DNA of 64,000 bases from Polynucleobacter sp. MWH-Aus1W21 (GTDB lineage Bacteria; Pseudomonadota; Gammaproteobacteria; Burkholderiales; Burkholderiaceae), in assembly GCF_018687275.1 (NCBI RefSeq), contig NZ_CP061287.1, forward strand, positions 744,001-808,000, in the 5' to 3' direction. Shown here in pieces: positions 1-7,879 of the stretch. Position 1 is the stretch's first letter. Each line of letters begins with the position of its first letter. The position numbers were made by a program, and so were the translations under genes. The notes beneath the pieces were generated by a model. It was not told the DNA's origin. It did no database searches and was given only the letters and a program-made list of their open reading frames with translations.

Positions 1-1
1 C

Positions 2-397
2 ATTCCCAATCCCTACAATCAAATTCCAGGCTTTCGAATTCAAGAGCATCACTTTGTGCCGGGCTTTCCGGTGATGGCTGCGCCGATGATGGCTTGGTGC
101 TTGGATACCCATTACAAGGATCTATTCCATCAAGAGAACTGGGCTGAGCAGAGTTTCATTGTTCCCAAGGGTATTGAATCGACTTTGACCCCCTTAATGG
201 AGCGCATAGAAGCTAATTTTCCAGGGGTGAAGGTCTTCAGTCTTCCGTCAGTGGGAGATGCCTCAAGGGGAGGTGTGTACGCTCAGCGCCATATTGAACT
301 GGGTATCAAAGGCAATGCCAATCTCCTGGAAAGCGCCTGGATTGCTCTCAGAACGGGCACCCAAGAGCTGGGCTACGAAATCCACGATATCAGTTGA
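2..397 (+). CDS. CinA-like MoaB/Mog-domain protein, C-terminal part (5' truncated by window edge)
   Basis: The frame is open from the first bases of the window, so only the C-terminal 131 residues are present. The visible segment begins IPNPYNQIPGFRIQEHHFVP, which resembles the molybdopterin-binding (MoaB/Mog) domain of the competence/damage-inducible CinA N-terminal family, where a GVGIPNP-like segment precedes a conserved PGFPVMA motif. There is no sign of the separate C-terminal nicotinamide-mononucleotide deamidase domain, so this is probably the short single-domain version. The GTG at 56 is internal, not the start. Function of the short family is poorly defined. It lies just upstream of the glnA control region and is probably an independent transcription unit. 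Confidence 0.7.
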   Translation: MPNPYNQIPGFRIQEHHFVPGFPVMAAPMMAWCLDTHYKDLFHQENWAEQSFIVPKGIESTLTPLMERIEANFPGVKVFSLPSVGDASRGGVYAQRHIELGIKGNANLLESAWIALRTGTQELGYEIHDIS

Positions 398-404
398 AAC
401 TATA

Positions 405-421
405 TGCACTAAAAAGGTGCA
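405..421. promoter_or_regulatory. NtrC-type binding box 1 upstream of glnA
   Basis: The 17-bp sequence TGCACTAAAAAGGTGCA is an inverted repeat close to the enterobacterial NtrC consensus TGCACCA-N3-TGGTGCA. It lies about 180 bp before the glnA start and directly after the stop of the preceding gene. The resemblance to the consensus is seen in the sequence; binding by the NtrC encoded at 3163-4614 is inferred. Confidence 0.65.
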
Positions 422-456
422 AATAGGGGTATTTGAGCTTGTATGAGGGGTATTTG

Positions 457-473
457 GGCACTTAAACAGTGCA
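457..473. promoter_or_regulatory. NtrC-type binding box 2 upstream of glnA
   Basis: GGCACTTAAACAGTGCA contains the perfect inverted repeat GCACT-TAAAC-AGTGC and aligns well with box 1 at 405-421. The centres of the two boxes are 52 bp apart, close to five helical turns, so bound dimers would sit on the same DNA face, as in classical NtrC enhancers. Confidence 0.6.
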
Positions 474-521
474 ATAATGAGAGTTCCCATTTGTTTGCTT
501 CAGTAAATTACATACATCCAT

Positions 522-538
522 TAGGCATGTTTGGTGCC
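522..538 (+). promoter_or_regulatory. Possible -24/-12 (sigma54-like) element before glnA
   Basis: The segment TAGGCATGTTTGGTGCC has GG and GC dinucleotides separated by exactly ten bases, the key spacing of sigma54 promoters (consensus TGGCAC-N5-TTGC). It deviates at several other consensus positions. The same bases also form an inverted repeat (AGGCA/TGCCT), so this could instead be a third weak NtrC site. The altered NtrC in this operon makes sigma54 use here doubtful. Confidence 0.3.
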
Positions 539-602
539 TGGAATAAACAAGGGTGTATGCCTTAAGTTTTGATTCCGAATTTAGTTAATAGAGGAGATTT
601 GC

Positions 603-2018
603 ATGACGAAGACCGTCGCTGATGTGATGAAGTTAGTTAAAGAGAAAGAAATTACTTTCGTTGATTTCCGCTTTGTGGATACAAAGGGTAAAGAACAACA
701 CACGACAGTTCCTATCTCTGCTTTTGACGAAGACAAATTTGAGAGCGGTCATGCATTTGACGGTTCTTCTATTGCTGGTTGGAAGGGTATTGAGGCATCA
801 GACATGTTGCTCAAACCAGATCCAACAGCCGCTTATATCGACCCATTCTATGAAGAGCCAACTTTAGTGTTGACTTGTGACGTGATCGAGCCAGCTGATG
901 GCAAAGGTTACGACCGTGATCCACGTTCTATTGCTAAGCGCGCTGAAGCGTATTTGAAGAGCACTGGCTTGGGCGACACAGCTTACTTTGGTCCAGAGCC
1001 AGAGTTCTTTATTTTTGACGGCGTTCGTTGGGGTGCTGACATGAAGGGCTGCTTCGTGAAGATTGATTCCGAAGAGGCTCCATGGTCTTCATCAAAAGAA
1101 ATCGAAGGCGGCAACACTGGTCACCGCCCAGGTAAAAAAGGCGGCTACTTCCCAGTTGCTCCTGTAGATACATTCCAAGACATGCGCTCTGAAATGTGTT
1201 TGATTCTTGAATCATTGGGTATTCCAGTCGAAGTGCATCACCATGAAGTTGCTGGCCAAGGTCAAAACGAATTGGGTACTAAGTTCAGCACATTGGTTCA
1301 ACGTGCTGACTGGACTATCTGGCAGAAGTATGTTGTTCAAAACGTAGCTCACGCTTACGGCAAGACAGCAACATTTATGCCTAAGCCAGTAGTTGGCGAT
1401 AACGGTTCTGGTATGCACGTTCACCAATCTATTTGGAAAAACGGTGAGAACTTGTTTGCTGGTAACGGCTACGCTGGTTTGTCAGAATTCGCATTGTTCT
1501 ACATTGGCGGCATCATCAAGCACGCTAAGGCATTGAACGCGATTACTAACCCAGGTACAAACTCATACAAACGTTTGGTACCAGGCTTTGAGGCTCCGGT
1601 GAAGTTAGCTTACTCAGCACGTAACCGTTCTGCTTCTATCCGTATTCCACACGTTCCAAGTCCAAAGGGTCGTCGTATTGAAACTCGTTTCCCAGATCCA
1701 TTGGCTAACCCATACCTCTGCTTCTCTGCATTGATGATGGCTGGTTTGGATGGCGTTCAAAACAAGATTCATCCAGGCGAAGCTGCTGACAAGAACTTGT
1801 ATGACTTGCCACCAGAAGAAGATGCAAAGATCCCAACCGTTTGCGCGAGCTTGGAAGAGGCATTGGAAGCATTGAAGAAAGATCACGAGTTCTTGACTCG
1901 CGGTGGTGTATTCACTGAGTCCATGATTGATGCGTATATCAATTTGAAGATGGAAGATGTCACACGTTTCCGTATGACTACTCATCCTATCGAATTTGAT
2001 ATGTACTACTCCCTGTAA
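603..2018 (+). CDS. glnA: Glutamine synthetase type I (GlnA)
   Basis: Cytosolic dodecameric enzyme that makes glutamine from glutamate, ammonia and ATP, the main entry of ammonium nitrogen. The 471-residue length is normal for GSI-beta. Family signatures are present: FDGSSIAGW near the N-terminus, [10 protein letters not shown] with catalytic glutamate, the ATP-binding [10 protein letters not shown] and the NRSASIRIP loop. NLYDLPPEE carries Tyr400, the equivalent of the tyrosine adenylylated by GlnE, so post-translational control is likely. The start is set by an AGAGGAGA ribosome site 7-8 bases before ATG. It heads a glnA-glnL-glnG operon and has NtrC-type boxes upstream. Confidence 0.98.
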   Translation: MTKTVADVMKLVKEKEITFVDFRFVDTKGKEQHTTVPISAFDEDKFESGHAFDGSSIAGWKGIEASDMLLKPDPTAAYIDPFYEEPTLVLTCDVIEPADGKGYDRDPRSIAKRAEAYLKSTGLGDTAYFGPEPEFFIFDGVRWGADMKGCFVKIDSEEAPWSSSKEIEGGNTGHRPGKKGGYFPVAPVDTFQDMRSEMCLILESLGIPVEVHHHEVAGQGQNELGTKFSTLVQRADWTIWQKYVVQNVAHAYGKTATFMPKPVVGDNGSGMHVHQSIWKNGENLFAGNGYAGLSEFALFYIGGIIKHAKALNAITNPGTNSYKRLVPGFEAPVKLAYSARNRSASIRIPHVPSPKGRRIETRFPDPLANPYLCFSALMMAGLDGVQNKIHPGEAADKNLYDLPPEEDAKIPTVCASLEEALEALKKDHEFLTRGGVFTESMIDAYINLKMEDVTRFRMTTHPIEFDMYYSL

Positions 2019-2032
2019 GCGAAGGAGAGAAC

Positions 2033-3166
2033 TTGAGCGCAGGTCTGTTGCGCAATTCGTTCAAGGGAGCAGCTTCGGCTGCTCCTTTTTTTCCGACATT
2101 GCTTGATCAGATGCCCAATGCCATCGTGGTATTTGAGGCTGAGACCCAACAATTGGTGTATGTGAACCCAGCTGCTGAGTCAGCTCTAGACCTTTCACGT
2201 AAATCACTTGAGGGTCAGTCTGTGCACAATTTATTTGGCGATAACGAAGCATTAAGAGTCATGATTGGTGAAGTGAAGCAAGGACATGTCCTAGCGCAGC
2301 GCCAAGAAATGATCTTGCATTCCTTGCCTGGCAGTATTCATCAAGATTCCATTCCGGCACACGTTGTAATAGCCGCTTTGGAGGATCCCGCCCTCATCAT
2401 GATGGAGTGGTTTCCGATTGATCAGCAGTTGCGTAGTGAGCGCGATGAACGCGTAACGCAGCAGGTTGAGGCAAACAAACAGTTGATGCGCAATTTAGCG
2501 CATGAGATTAAAAACCCATTGGGTGGAATTCGTGGGGCAGCTCAGTTGCTTGAGTTTGAGCTACCGGATAAAGGTTTGCGAGAGTACACGCAAGTCATTA
2601 TTAAAGAATCAGATCGCCTACAGACTCTGGTGGACCGACTTTTAGCGCCTCATCGCAAGGCGCATGTCATGGAGTCTTTTAATGTGCACGAAGCTTTGGA
2701 GCGCGTACGTAGTTTAGTTTTGGCTGAGTTTCCAAAGGGGCTCAAAATTATTCGTAATTACGATACGAGTCTGCCAGATGTATTGGGAGACCGAGAGCAG
2801 CTGATTCAGGCAACACTCAATATTGTTCACAACGCAGCACAAGCTCTTTCCGAAGAGATTCAAAGTGGTGTTGCGCAAATCGAACTTAAGACCCGTGTGG
2901 CACGTTCAGTGACAATTGCTAAGCATCGCTATAAGTTGGCGATGGATCTGCATGTGATTGATAACGGTCCGGGCATTCCAGAGGAGATTATTGAACGCAT
3001 CTTCTTCCCGCTGGTTTCGGGTAGAGAGGGTGGCAGTGGCCTTGGTCTCACTTTGGCACAAACCTTTGTTCAGCAGCATCAGGGCTTTATTTCTTGTAAT
3101 AGCCGCCCTGGCCGCACCGATTTTCATATTCAAATTCCATACCGTAGGCAGGAGAAAGCATCATGA
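2033..3166 (+). CDS. glnL: Nitrogen regulation sensor kinase NtrB (GlnL)
   Basis: Soluble histidine kinase/phosphatase that senses nitrogen status through PII and phosphorylates NtrC. An N-terminal PAS-like region (about residues 20-130) is followed by the H box NLAHEIKNPLGG with phospho-acceptor His157, the N box NIVHNAAQAL (Asn267), DNGPGIP at 310-316 and the glycine-rich GGSGLGL at 333-339. All kinase motifs are therefore intact. The start is TTG at 2033, supported by GAAGGAGAG just upstream. Only 14 bases separate it from glnA, and its stop overlaps the ATG of glnG (ATGA), so translation is probably coupled. Confidence 0.95.
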   Translation: MSAGLLRNSFKGAASAAPFFPTLLDQMPNAIVVFEAETQQLVYVNPAAESALDLSRKSLEGQSVHNLFGDNEALRVMIGEVKQGHVLAQRQEMILHSLPGSIHQDSIPAHVVIAALEDPALIMMEWFPIDQQLRSERDERVTQQVEANKQLMRNLAHEIKNPLGGIRGAAQLLEFELPDKGLREYTQVIIKESDRLQTLVDRLLAPHRKAHVMESFNVHEALERVRSLVLAEFPKGLKIIRNYDTSLPDVLGDREQLIQATLNIVHNAAQALSEEIQSGVAQIELKTRVARSVTIAKHRYKLAMDLHVIDNGPGIPEEIIERIFFPLVSGREGGSGLGLTLAQTFVQQHQGFISCNSRPGRTDFHIQIPYRRQEKAS

Positions 3167-4614
3167 AACCAATTTGGATCGTCGACGATGATCAATCCAT
3201 TCGTTGGGTCTTAGAAAAGGCATTATCGCGTGAGAATATTCCGCATAAGAGTTTCTCCAATCCAAATGATGTTCTCAATGCTTTGGAAAAAGAATCTCCT
3301 CAGGTGCTTATTTCAGATATCCGGATGCCACGCGGTAATGGCTTGGATCTATTGCAGCATGTGAAGGCTAGCCATCCGAATTTACCTGTGATCATCATGA
3401 CGGCTTATTCAGATTTGGATTCAGCTGTATCTTCATTTCAAGGCGGTGCATTTGAGTACCTCACCAAACCATTTGACGTTGAAAAAGCCGTTGAATTGAT
3501 CCATCGCGCAGTAGAGCAGGGTATTCGCAATGACTCTGGCTCTAAAGAATTAACCGCATGGCGCCAAGATGCGACTGAAATCATTGGTCAAGCCCCAGCC
3601 ATGCAAGAAATCTTCCGTGCGATTGGTCGTTTGGCTCAATCAAATGCAACAGTCCTCATTACTGGCGAGTCTGGTACTGGTAAAGAGTTGGTAGCTCATG
3701 CATTGCACAAGCACAGCCCTTGCGCTAAAGGTCCATTTGTCTCTTTGAGTACATCAGCTGTACCAAAAGATTTGTTGGAGTCTGAGTTGTTTGGCCATGA
3801 GCGTGGTGCTTTTCCTGGTGCGCAAACACTCCGTCGCGGTCGCTTTGAACAAGCGGATGGAGGCACTCTGTTTTTAGGTGAGGTAGCCGATCTTCCATTT
3901 GACTTGCAAACCCGTTTACTGCGAGTTTTGTCGGATGGCCATTTTTATCGTATCGGTGGTCAAGATCCGATTAAGGCCAATGTACGCGTTATCGCATCTA
4001 CCCATCAGAACCTAGATGCTCGTGTAGCAGCAGGGCTCTTCCGTGAAGACTTATTACATCGCCTGAATGTCATTCGTTTGCGCATGCCTTCATTGCGTGA
4101 GCGTAACGAAGATATTCCAATGTTGGCTCGGCATTTCATGCTCAGTTGCGCTAAGTCTTTAGGAGTTGATCCTAAAAAGCTATCTGATGAAGTATTAAAA
4201 GAAATCAGCGCAATGCCATTTCCAGGCAACGTGCGCCAATTAGAGAACTTGTGTCATTGGCTAACGGTAATGACGCCTGCCAATGTGATTGGCGTAAGCG
4301 ATCTGCCTGCCGATATCGTTGCAGAGGCTAGCGAGCAACCCGTGATTCTTCATGGTGAGTCCTCGCCAAGTAATCCCGCTACGACTAAAGTTACTTCAGG
4401 TGATTGGGAGAGTGGCTTAGGACGTCTTGCTGTGAAGATGCTGCAAGATGGCGATAAGGAAGTCTTTGATGCTCTCACTGCACGCTTTGAAAAGGCGGTA
4501 TTACAAGCTGCGCTTGAAGTCACGCGCGGCAGAAGAGTGGAGGCCGCTCAACGTCTAGGTATTGGACGCAATACGATTACCCGTAAGTTGCAAGAGCTGG
4601 GAATCGATGACTGA
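3163..4614 (+). CDS. glnG: NtrC-family response regulator with altered sigma54-activation motifs (GlnG)
   Basis: Response regulator of the nitrogen two-component system, 483 residues. It has a receiver domain (Asp52 phospho-acceptor, Thr80, Lys102), an AAA+ domain at about 138-370 and a Fis-type helix-turn-helix at about 440-483. Walker A (GESGTGKE, 168-175) and the arginine-finger stretch FREDLLHRLN are kept. Three positions usually invariant in bacterial enhancer-binding proteins are changed: GAFTGA reads GAFPGA (Pro218), the Walker B Asp is Gly239 (TLFLGE), and the glutamate-switch Asn is Ser196 (FVSLS). From known family mechanism these should impair ATP hydrolysis and sigma54 contact. 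It may act as a DNA-binding repressor or a sigma70-type activator, as described for Rhodobacter capsulatus NtrC. Product identity is certain; the mode of action is inferred. Confidence 0.93.
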   Translation: MKPIWIVDDDQSIRWVLEKALSRENIPHKSFSNPNDVLNALEKESPQVLISDIRMPRGNGLDLLQHVKASHPNLPVIIMTAYSDLDSAVSSFQGGAFEYLTKPFDVEKAVELIHRAVEQGIRNDSGSKELTAWRQDATEIIGQAPAMQEIFRAIGRLAQSNATVLITGESGTGKELVAHALHKHSPCAKGPFVSLSTSAVPKDLLESELFGHERGAFPGAQTLRRGRFEQADGGTLFLGEVADLPFDLQTRLLRVLSDGHFYRIGGQDPIKANVRVIASTHQNLDARVAAGLFREDLLHRLNVIRLRMPSLRERNEDIPMLARHFMLSCAKSLGVDPKKLSDEVLKEISAMPFPGNVRQLENLCHWLTVMTPANVIGVSDLPADIVAEASEQPVILHGESSPSNPATTKVTSGDWESGLGRLAVKMLQDGDKEVFDALTARFEKAVLQAALEVTRGRRVEAAQRLGIGRNTITRKLQELGIDD

Positions 4615-5455
4615 TTCAGTTCGCATAGCCGCATGGAATGTGAACTCATTAAAGGTTCGCCTCCCACAAGTCCTGCGTTGGTTGCAGGATCAGGAAAAAA
4701 AGCAGCACCCTATTGATGCATTGTGTTTGCAGGAGCTCAAGCTCACAGATGATAAGTACCCGCATCAAGAGCTTGAGGATGCTGGCTACTTAAGTCTGGC
4801 TGCAGGCCAAAAGACCTATAACGGTGTGGCGATCATTGTGCGCAAGGCAGCCTTAGCGCCGATTGCATCTGATGTAGCAACCAGCTTTCTAAAACCCACT
4901 AGAAACATTCCAAACCATGTAGATGAGCAGCAGAGAATCTTAGCTGCCACCATTCCCTTTGCGGGAACCCAGCCAATGAGGTTAGTTTCTGCATATTTTC
5001 CAAATGGGCAATCACCCGATAGCGATAAATTCGTATATAAGCTGAGTTGGCTTAAAGCATTGCAAACTTGGTTAGGCGAAGAGCTCCAGCAGAACTCACG
5101 TTTAGCGTTGTTAGGGGACTTCAATATTGCACCTACCGATTCGGATGTGCATGATCCCTCTAAGTGGATCGGGCAGAACCTGGTTTCTCCAGAGGAGCGT
5201 CAAGCTTTCCAACAGTTGGTTCAATTGGGATTAACAGACTCTTTCAGAATGTTTGAGCAGCCACCAAAAACCTTTAGTTGGTGGGACTATCGCATGATGG
5301 GTTTCAGAAGAAATGCCGGCATGCGTATCGATCACATCCTTCTCAGTGAAGCGCTTCAAGAAAAATGCACTGCTAGCGTGATCGATAAAGAGCCCAGAAC
5401 CTGGGAGCAGCCTTCTGACCATGCTCCAGTGATTGCAACAATTAAGAAAACTTAA
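4607..5455 (+). CDS. xth: Exodeoxyribonuclease III (AP endonuclease)
   Basis: Base-excision-repair enzyme that cleaves at abasic sites and degrades 3' ends of duplex DNA. The 282-residue product shows the EEP-fold signatures in order: IAAWNVNSLKVRL (metal/active-site Asn), LCLQELKL (Glu metal ligand), LGDFNIAPTDSDVHDP, WWDYR, RIDHILLS and the C-terminal SDHAP with catalytic His. I place the start at ATG 4607 (MTDSVRIAAWN); the frame is open 15 codons further upstream, but that part lies inside glnG and has no homology. The gene overlaps the end of glnG by eight bases, so it may be cotranscribed with the nitrogen regulators. Confidence 0.94.
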   Translation: MTDSVRIAAWNVNSLKVRLPQVLRWLQDQEKKQHPIDALCLQELKLTDDKYPHQELEDAGYLSLAAGQKTYNGVAIIVRKAALAPIASDVATSFLKPTRNIPNHVDEQQRILAATIPFAGTQPMRLVSAYFPNGQSPDSDKFVYKLSWLKALQTWLGEELQQNSRLALLGDFNIAPTDSDVHDPSKWIGQNLVSPEERQAFQQLVQLGLTDSFRMFEQPPKTFSWWDYRMMGFRRNAGMRIDHILLSEALQEKCTASVIDKEPRTWEQPSDHAPVIATIKKT

Positions 5456-6246
5456 GTTGATTGCTTGATTGCTTCCAACCTTTGTAGAGAGTTCTGTAAT
5501 TTAAGAGGCTCTACGGGGTTCCATCCTCGATATGGAGAGATGCTAATAAAGAGAAACACCGCCGACATAATGACGCATACCGATGCTATTGATAGGGATA
5601 CCTTCATAGCTTTAATGCTTCCAAGATGCACAATTCCAACTGAGAGTAGCAATAAAAATGAAAATACAGGAATCGATGGCCATTTCGAGATGTGGTCATT
5701 GTCGAATGCTATGGACCGCCTAATTTGACGATCATGTCGAATGGTTGCAATCGCTGATAACAACTGTTCTTGAATAGCGCCACGTTGATTTGGCTGGAAA
5801 GCAATTTGATTCACAATTTTATTTAATGCTAAAAATTCTGGTAAAGCAATATCACGCTTGCTGGCATCATTGCTTTGCATGGCGGGCCATTCTTTATCGA
5901 TAACTGCGCTTACATAATTTTTTACAGCTGAACTAATTTGTAATTGATCCTGATTGGGTAAAGCTGTTGCAGTACTAACAATTAGTTCAATTGCGCTTGT
6001 TTCAGTTATTAGGTTTGTAATGGCATGCTGATGTCGATCAAAAGAATTACCCGCTAAAGTCGAGATTGCAAGACCGAAAATAAAAGAGGTAATTGATAAG
6101 AATGACGGAACAACCGCATCGGAATCATGCAGCCAGCGAGATATAGGTGATTCATTAAGGGTCCAGTAAATCGCATATGCAGTGATGGCGGTAATTGCAA
6201 TAGCTGCAATGGAAAATTCCGCTAGCTCGAGTGAGTAGGCGCTCAT
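5452..6246 (-). CDS. DUF4239-type integral membrane protein
   Basis: Protein of unknown function, 264 residues, resembling the DUF4239 (bestrophin-like) family. Two hydrophobic helices near the N-terminus (about 9-30 and 46-66) and two near the C-terminus (about 195-240) flank a cytoplasmic or periplasmic central region. That region contains the family-like stretch YVSAVIDKEWPAMQ at about 113-126. The gene is convergent with xth and its stop overlaps the xth stop by four bases. No clear ribosome site is seen before ATG 6246. The gene looks accessory relative to the conserved housekeeping genes around it. Confidence 0.6.
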   Translation of the reverse strand: MSAYSLELAEFSIAAIAITAITAYAIYWTLNESPISRWLHDSDAVVPSFLSITSFIFGLAISTLAGNSFDRHQHAITNLITETSAIELIVSTATALPNQDQLQISSAVKNYVSAVIDKEWPAMQSNDASKRDIALPEFLALNKIVNQIAFQPNQRGAIQEQLLSAIATIRHDRQIRRSIAFDNDHISKWPSIPVFSFLLLLSVGIVHLGSIKAMKVSLSIASVCVIMSAVFLFISISPYRGWNPVEPLKLQNSLQRLEAIKQST

Positions 6247-6282
6247 GAGATTGATCCTAAAGCCTTGAATTGAAAGTCACAA

Positions 6283-6414
6283 TCATAAAGCCTTTATAGG
6301 GCAATATTTCCAGGAAGCAATCTGTGGGCCGCCATAAGATAACTGCATTGCCAGATCGCCAATAGAGAGCCCTGAACCTAAAAGCATGCGTCTAATTAAA
6401 TATGGATCCTGCAT
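6283..6414 (-). CDS. Possible small protein, 43 residues
   Basis: A short open frame beginning MQDPYLIRRMLLGSG lies upstream of and co-directional with the DUF4239 gene, ending 36 bases before it. It occupies most of the gap between two divergent genes. I do not recognise it. There is no convincing ribosome site, and the gap must also hold promoters, so it may be chance. Its residue composition looks protein-like rather than random. Confidence 0.2.
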   Translation of the reverse strand: MQDPYLIRRMLLGSGLSIGDLAMQLSYGGPQIASWKYCPIKAL

Positions 6415-6460
6415 GGCATGGTGTCTAATATAGGTTTTAGAACCTCATTTCATCACATCC

Positions 6461-7765
6461 ATGAAAAAAATCACTCGTCTTTCAGTTCTGGCACTCGGTA
6501 CCGCCTTCGGAGTTTTATCTACCGCTGTATTTGCTGACCCTCCAGTGCAGCCTTTTTATGCGGCAGTAATGAAGATGGCCCCTGAAGGTAAATTGGGGCA
6601 GGTGATCAAGCAGGAAAAAATTGAAACATCCGTAAAAGGCGCTCAAGCCTGGAGAATTGCCTATATTTCATCCGATGTTGCTGGCCGCAAAAATATTTCA
6701 ACTGGCTTAGTGGTCGCGCCAGTAGGTCAGGCTCCTGCAGGTGGTCGTCTAGTGATGACATGGGCGCATGGAACAACAGGTGCGGCGCAAAATTGTGGCC
6801 CATCACAGGTTATTGATCCAGCAGTTCCTTTGAACGAGTATTTCTTAGTTGGCGGAAATTCTTGGACAGATTATGGAATTCCAGCAGTAGAAGAATTTAT
6901 TAAAGAGGGTTATGTATTGGTTGCAACCGACTACCAAGGTTTGGGTGGTGGCGGTAGGCATCAATACAGCGTTGCAGCGACTAACGGTATGGATACGCTT
7001 AATGCTGCTCGTGCCGCTGGCTCTATGAAGGAGACGGGCGCCAGTAAGAAGACCATTGTTTATGGGTGGTCACAAGGCGGCGGGGCGGTCATTGCATTGG
7101 CTGGAATGTCTGACTACATTAAGCAAGCTGGCACTGCGTTCGATGGTGTGGATATTGTTGGATTTGTGGCTCTAGCACCGCAAGATATTTCCATATTGGC
7201 TCCAGCAGGCAAACTCGATCAAGCAACAGCAGATAAATATTTGCAAGGCTCCCAAAAGATGTTTTTGGATAACGTCTTTAATTTCACCCATGCAACAATG
7301 TATTACTGGGGAACTCAAGCTGCCTTTTCTAATCTGAAATTATCAGACCTCTTTACCGATGAGGGTGTGAAAGTGGCTAACGATATTTACAGCAATAAAT
7401 GTATGCATGCTGCTAGTGACACTTTTAACTTTAACTACGGTGCAAACTACGCTAGCTTATTAAAGTCAACGCCTACCAATACTCTTGCTTGGGCACAGGC
7501 AATGCTAAAGGGTGGTGTACCTGTAGCAAGGCCTGTTGCCCCAGTACAAATTTACTTTGGCACTAAAGATACCGCCGTCCCTCCAATGATGCATAAGCTC
7601 TACCAAGATCAAGTTTGCAAACTTGGCGGGAATGTTGGAAGGATGCAATTACCTGGCGAGCAGTCTCACTTTACGACCCCTGGATCATCTAAGCCATTCT
7701 ATTTATCTTGGGTTAAGGATCGCGTAGCAGGTAAGCCGCTAGAGAATGCTTGCCCAAAAAATTAA
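6461..7765 (+). CDS. Secreted lipase-like alpha/beta hydrolase
   Basis: Probable exported esterase or lipase of 434 residues, similar in layout to the secretory lipase family (alpha/beta hydrolase fold). A Sec signal peptide is evident (residues 1-25, cleavage after VFA). The nucleophile elbow is GWSQGG with Ser204; an upstream MTWAHGTTG segment fits the oxyanion region and ATDYQGLGGG is typical of the family. Near the C-terminus, FGTKDTAVP and GEQSHFTTPG are good candidates for the acidic residue and catalytic His. The substrate cannot be read from sequence. It stands alone, with a strong terminator hairpin downstream. Confidence 0.8.
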   Translation: MKKITRLSVLALGTAFGVLSTAVFADPPVQPFYAAVMKMAPEGKLGQVIKQEKIETSVKGAQAWRIAYISSDVAGRKNISTGLVVAPVGQAPAGGRLVMTWAHGTTGAAQNCGPSQVIDPAVPLNEYFLVGGNSWTDYGIPAVEEFIKEGYVLVATDYQGLGGGGRHQYSVAATNGMDTLNAARAAGSMKETGASKKTIVYGWSQGGGAVIALAGMSDYIKQAGTAFDGVDIVGFVALAPQDISILAPAGKLDQATADKYLQGSQKMFLDNVFNFTHATMYYWGTQAAFSNLKLSDLFTDEGVKVANDIYSNKCMHAASDTFNFNYGANYASLLKSTPTNTLAWAQAMLKGGVPVARPVAPVQIYFGTKDTAVPPMMHKLYQDQVCKLGGNVGRMQLPGEQSHFTTPGSSKPFYLSWVKDRVAGKPLENACPKN

Positions 7766-7830
7766 AGCAGAAACTAAATCAGCAATTAATTTAAAAAATG
7801 AACTCTTGGGATTCAAAGCTCAAGAAGCTG

Positions 7831-7856
7831 AAAAACCACCCGAGGGTGGTTTTTCT
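7831..7856. terminator. Bidirectional rho-independent terminator
   Basis: AAAAACCACCC-GA-GGGTGGTTTTT forms a strong stem flanked by A and T runs. It lies between the convergent lipase-like gene (+) and prlC (-) and can serve both. Confidence 0.85.
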
Positions 7857-7879
7857 ATTTGTGTAATCTAGTAAATCAA

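Noticed and set aside
1614..1985. Open frame antisense to glnA
   Set aside because: It lies fully within a well-conserved gene, has composition typical of an out-of-frame shadow, and has no support.
4562..4606. Upstream-extended start for exodeoxyribonuclease III
   Set aside because: The extension lies in the conserved end of glnG and adds no family sequence; ATG 4607 gives the usual N-terminus.
5465..5728. Plus-strand frame inside the DUF4239 gene
   Set aside because: The minus-strand protein has clear membrane topology and family resemblance; the plus frame does not.
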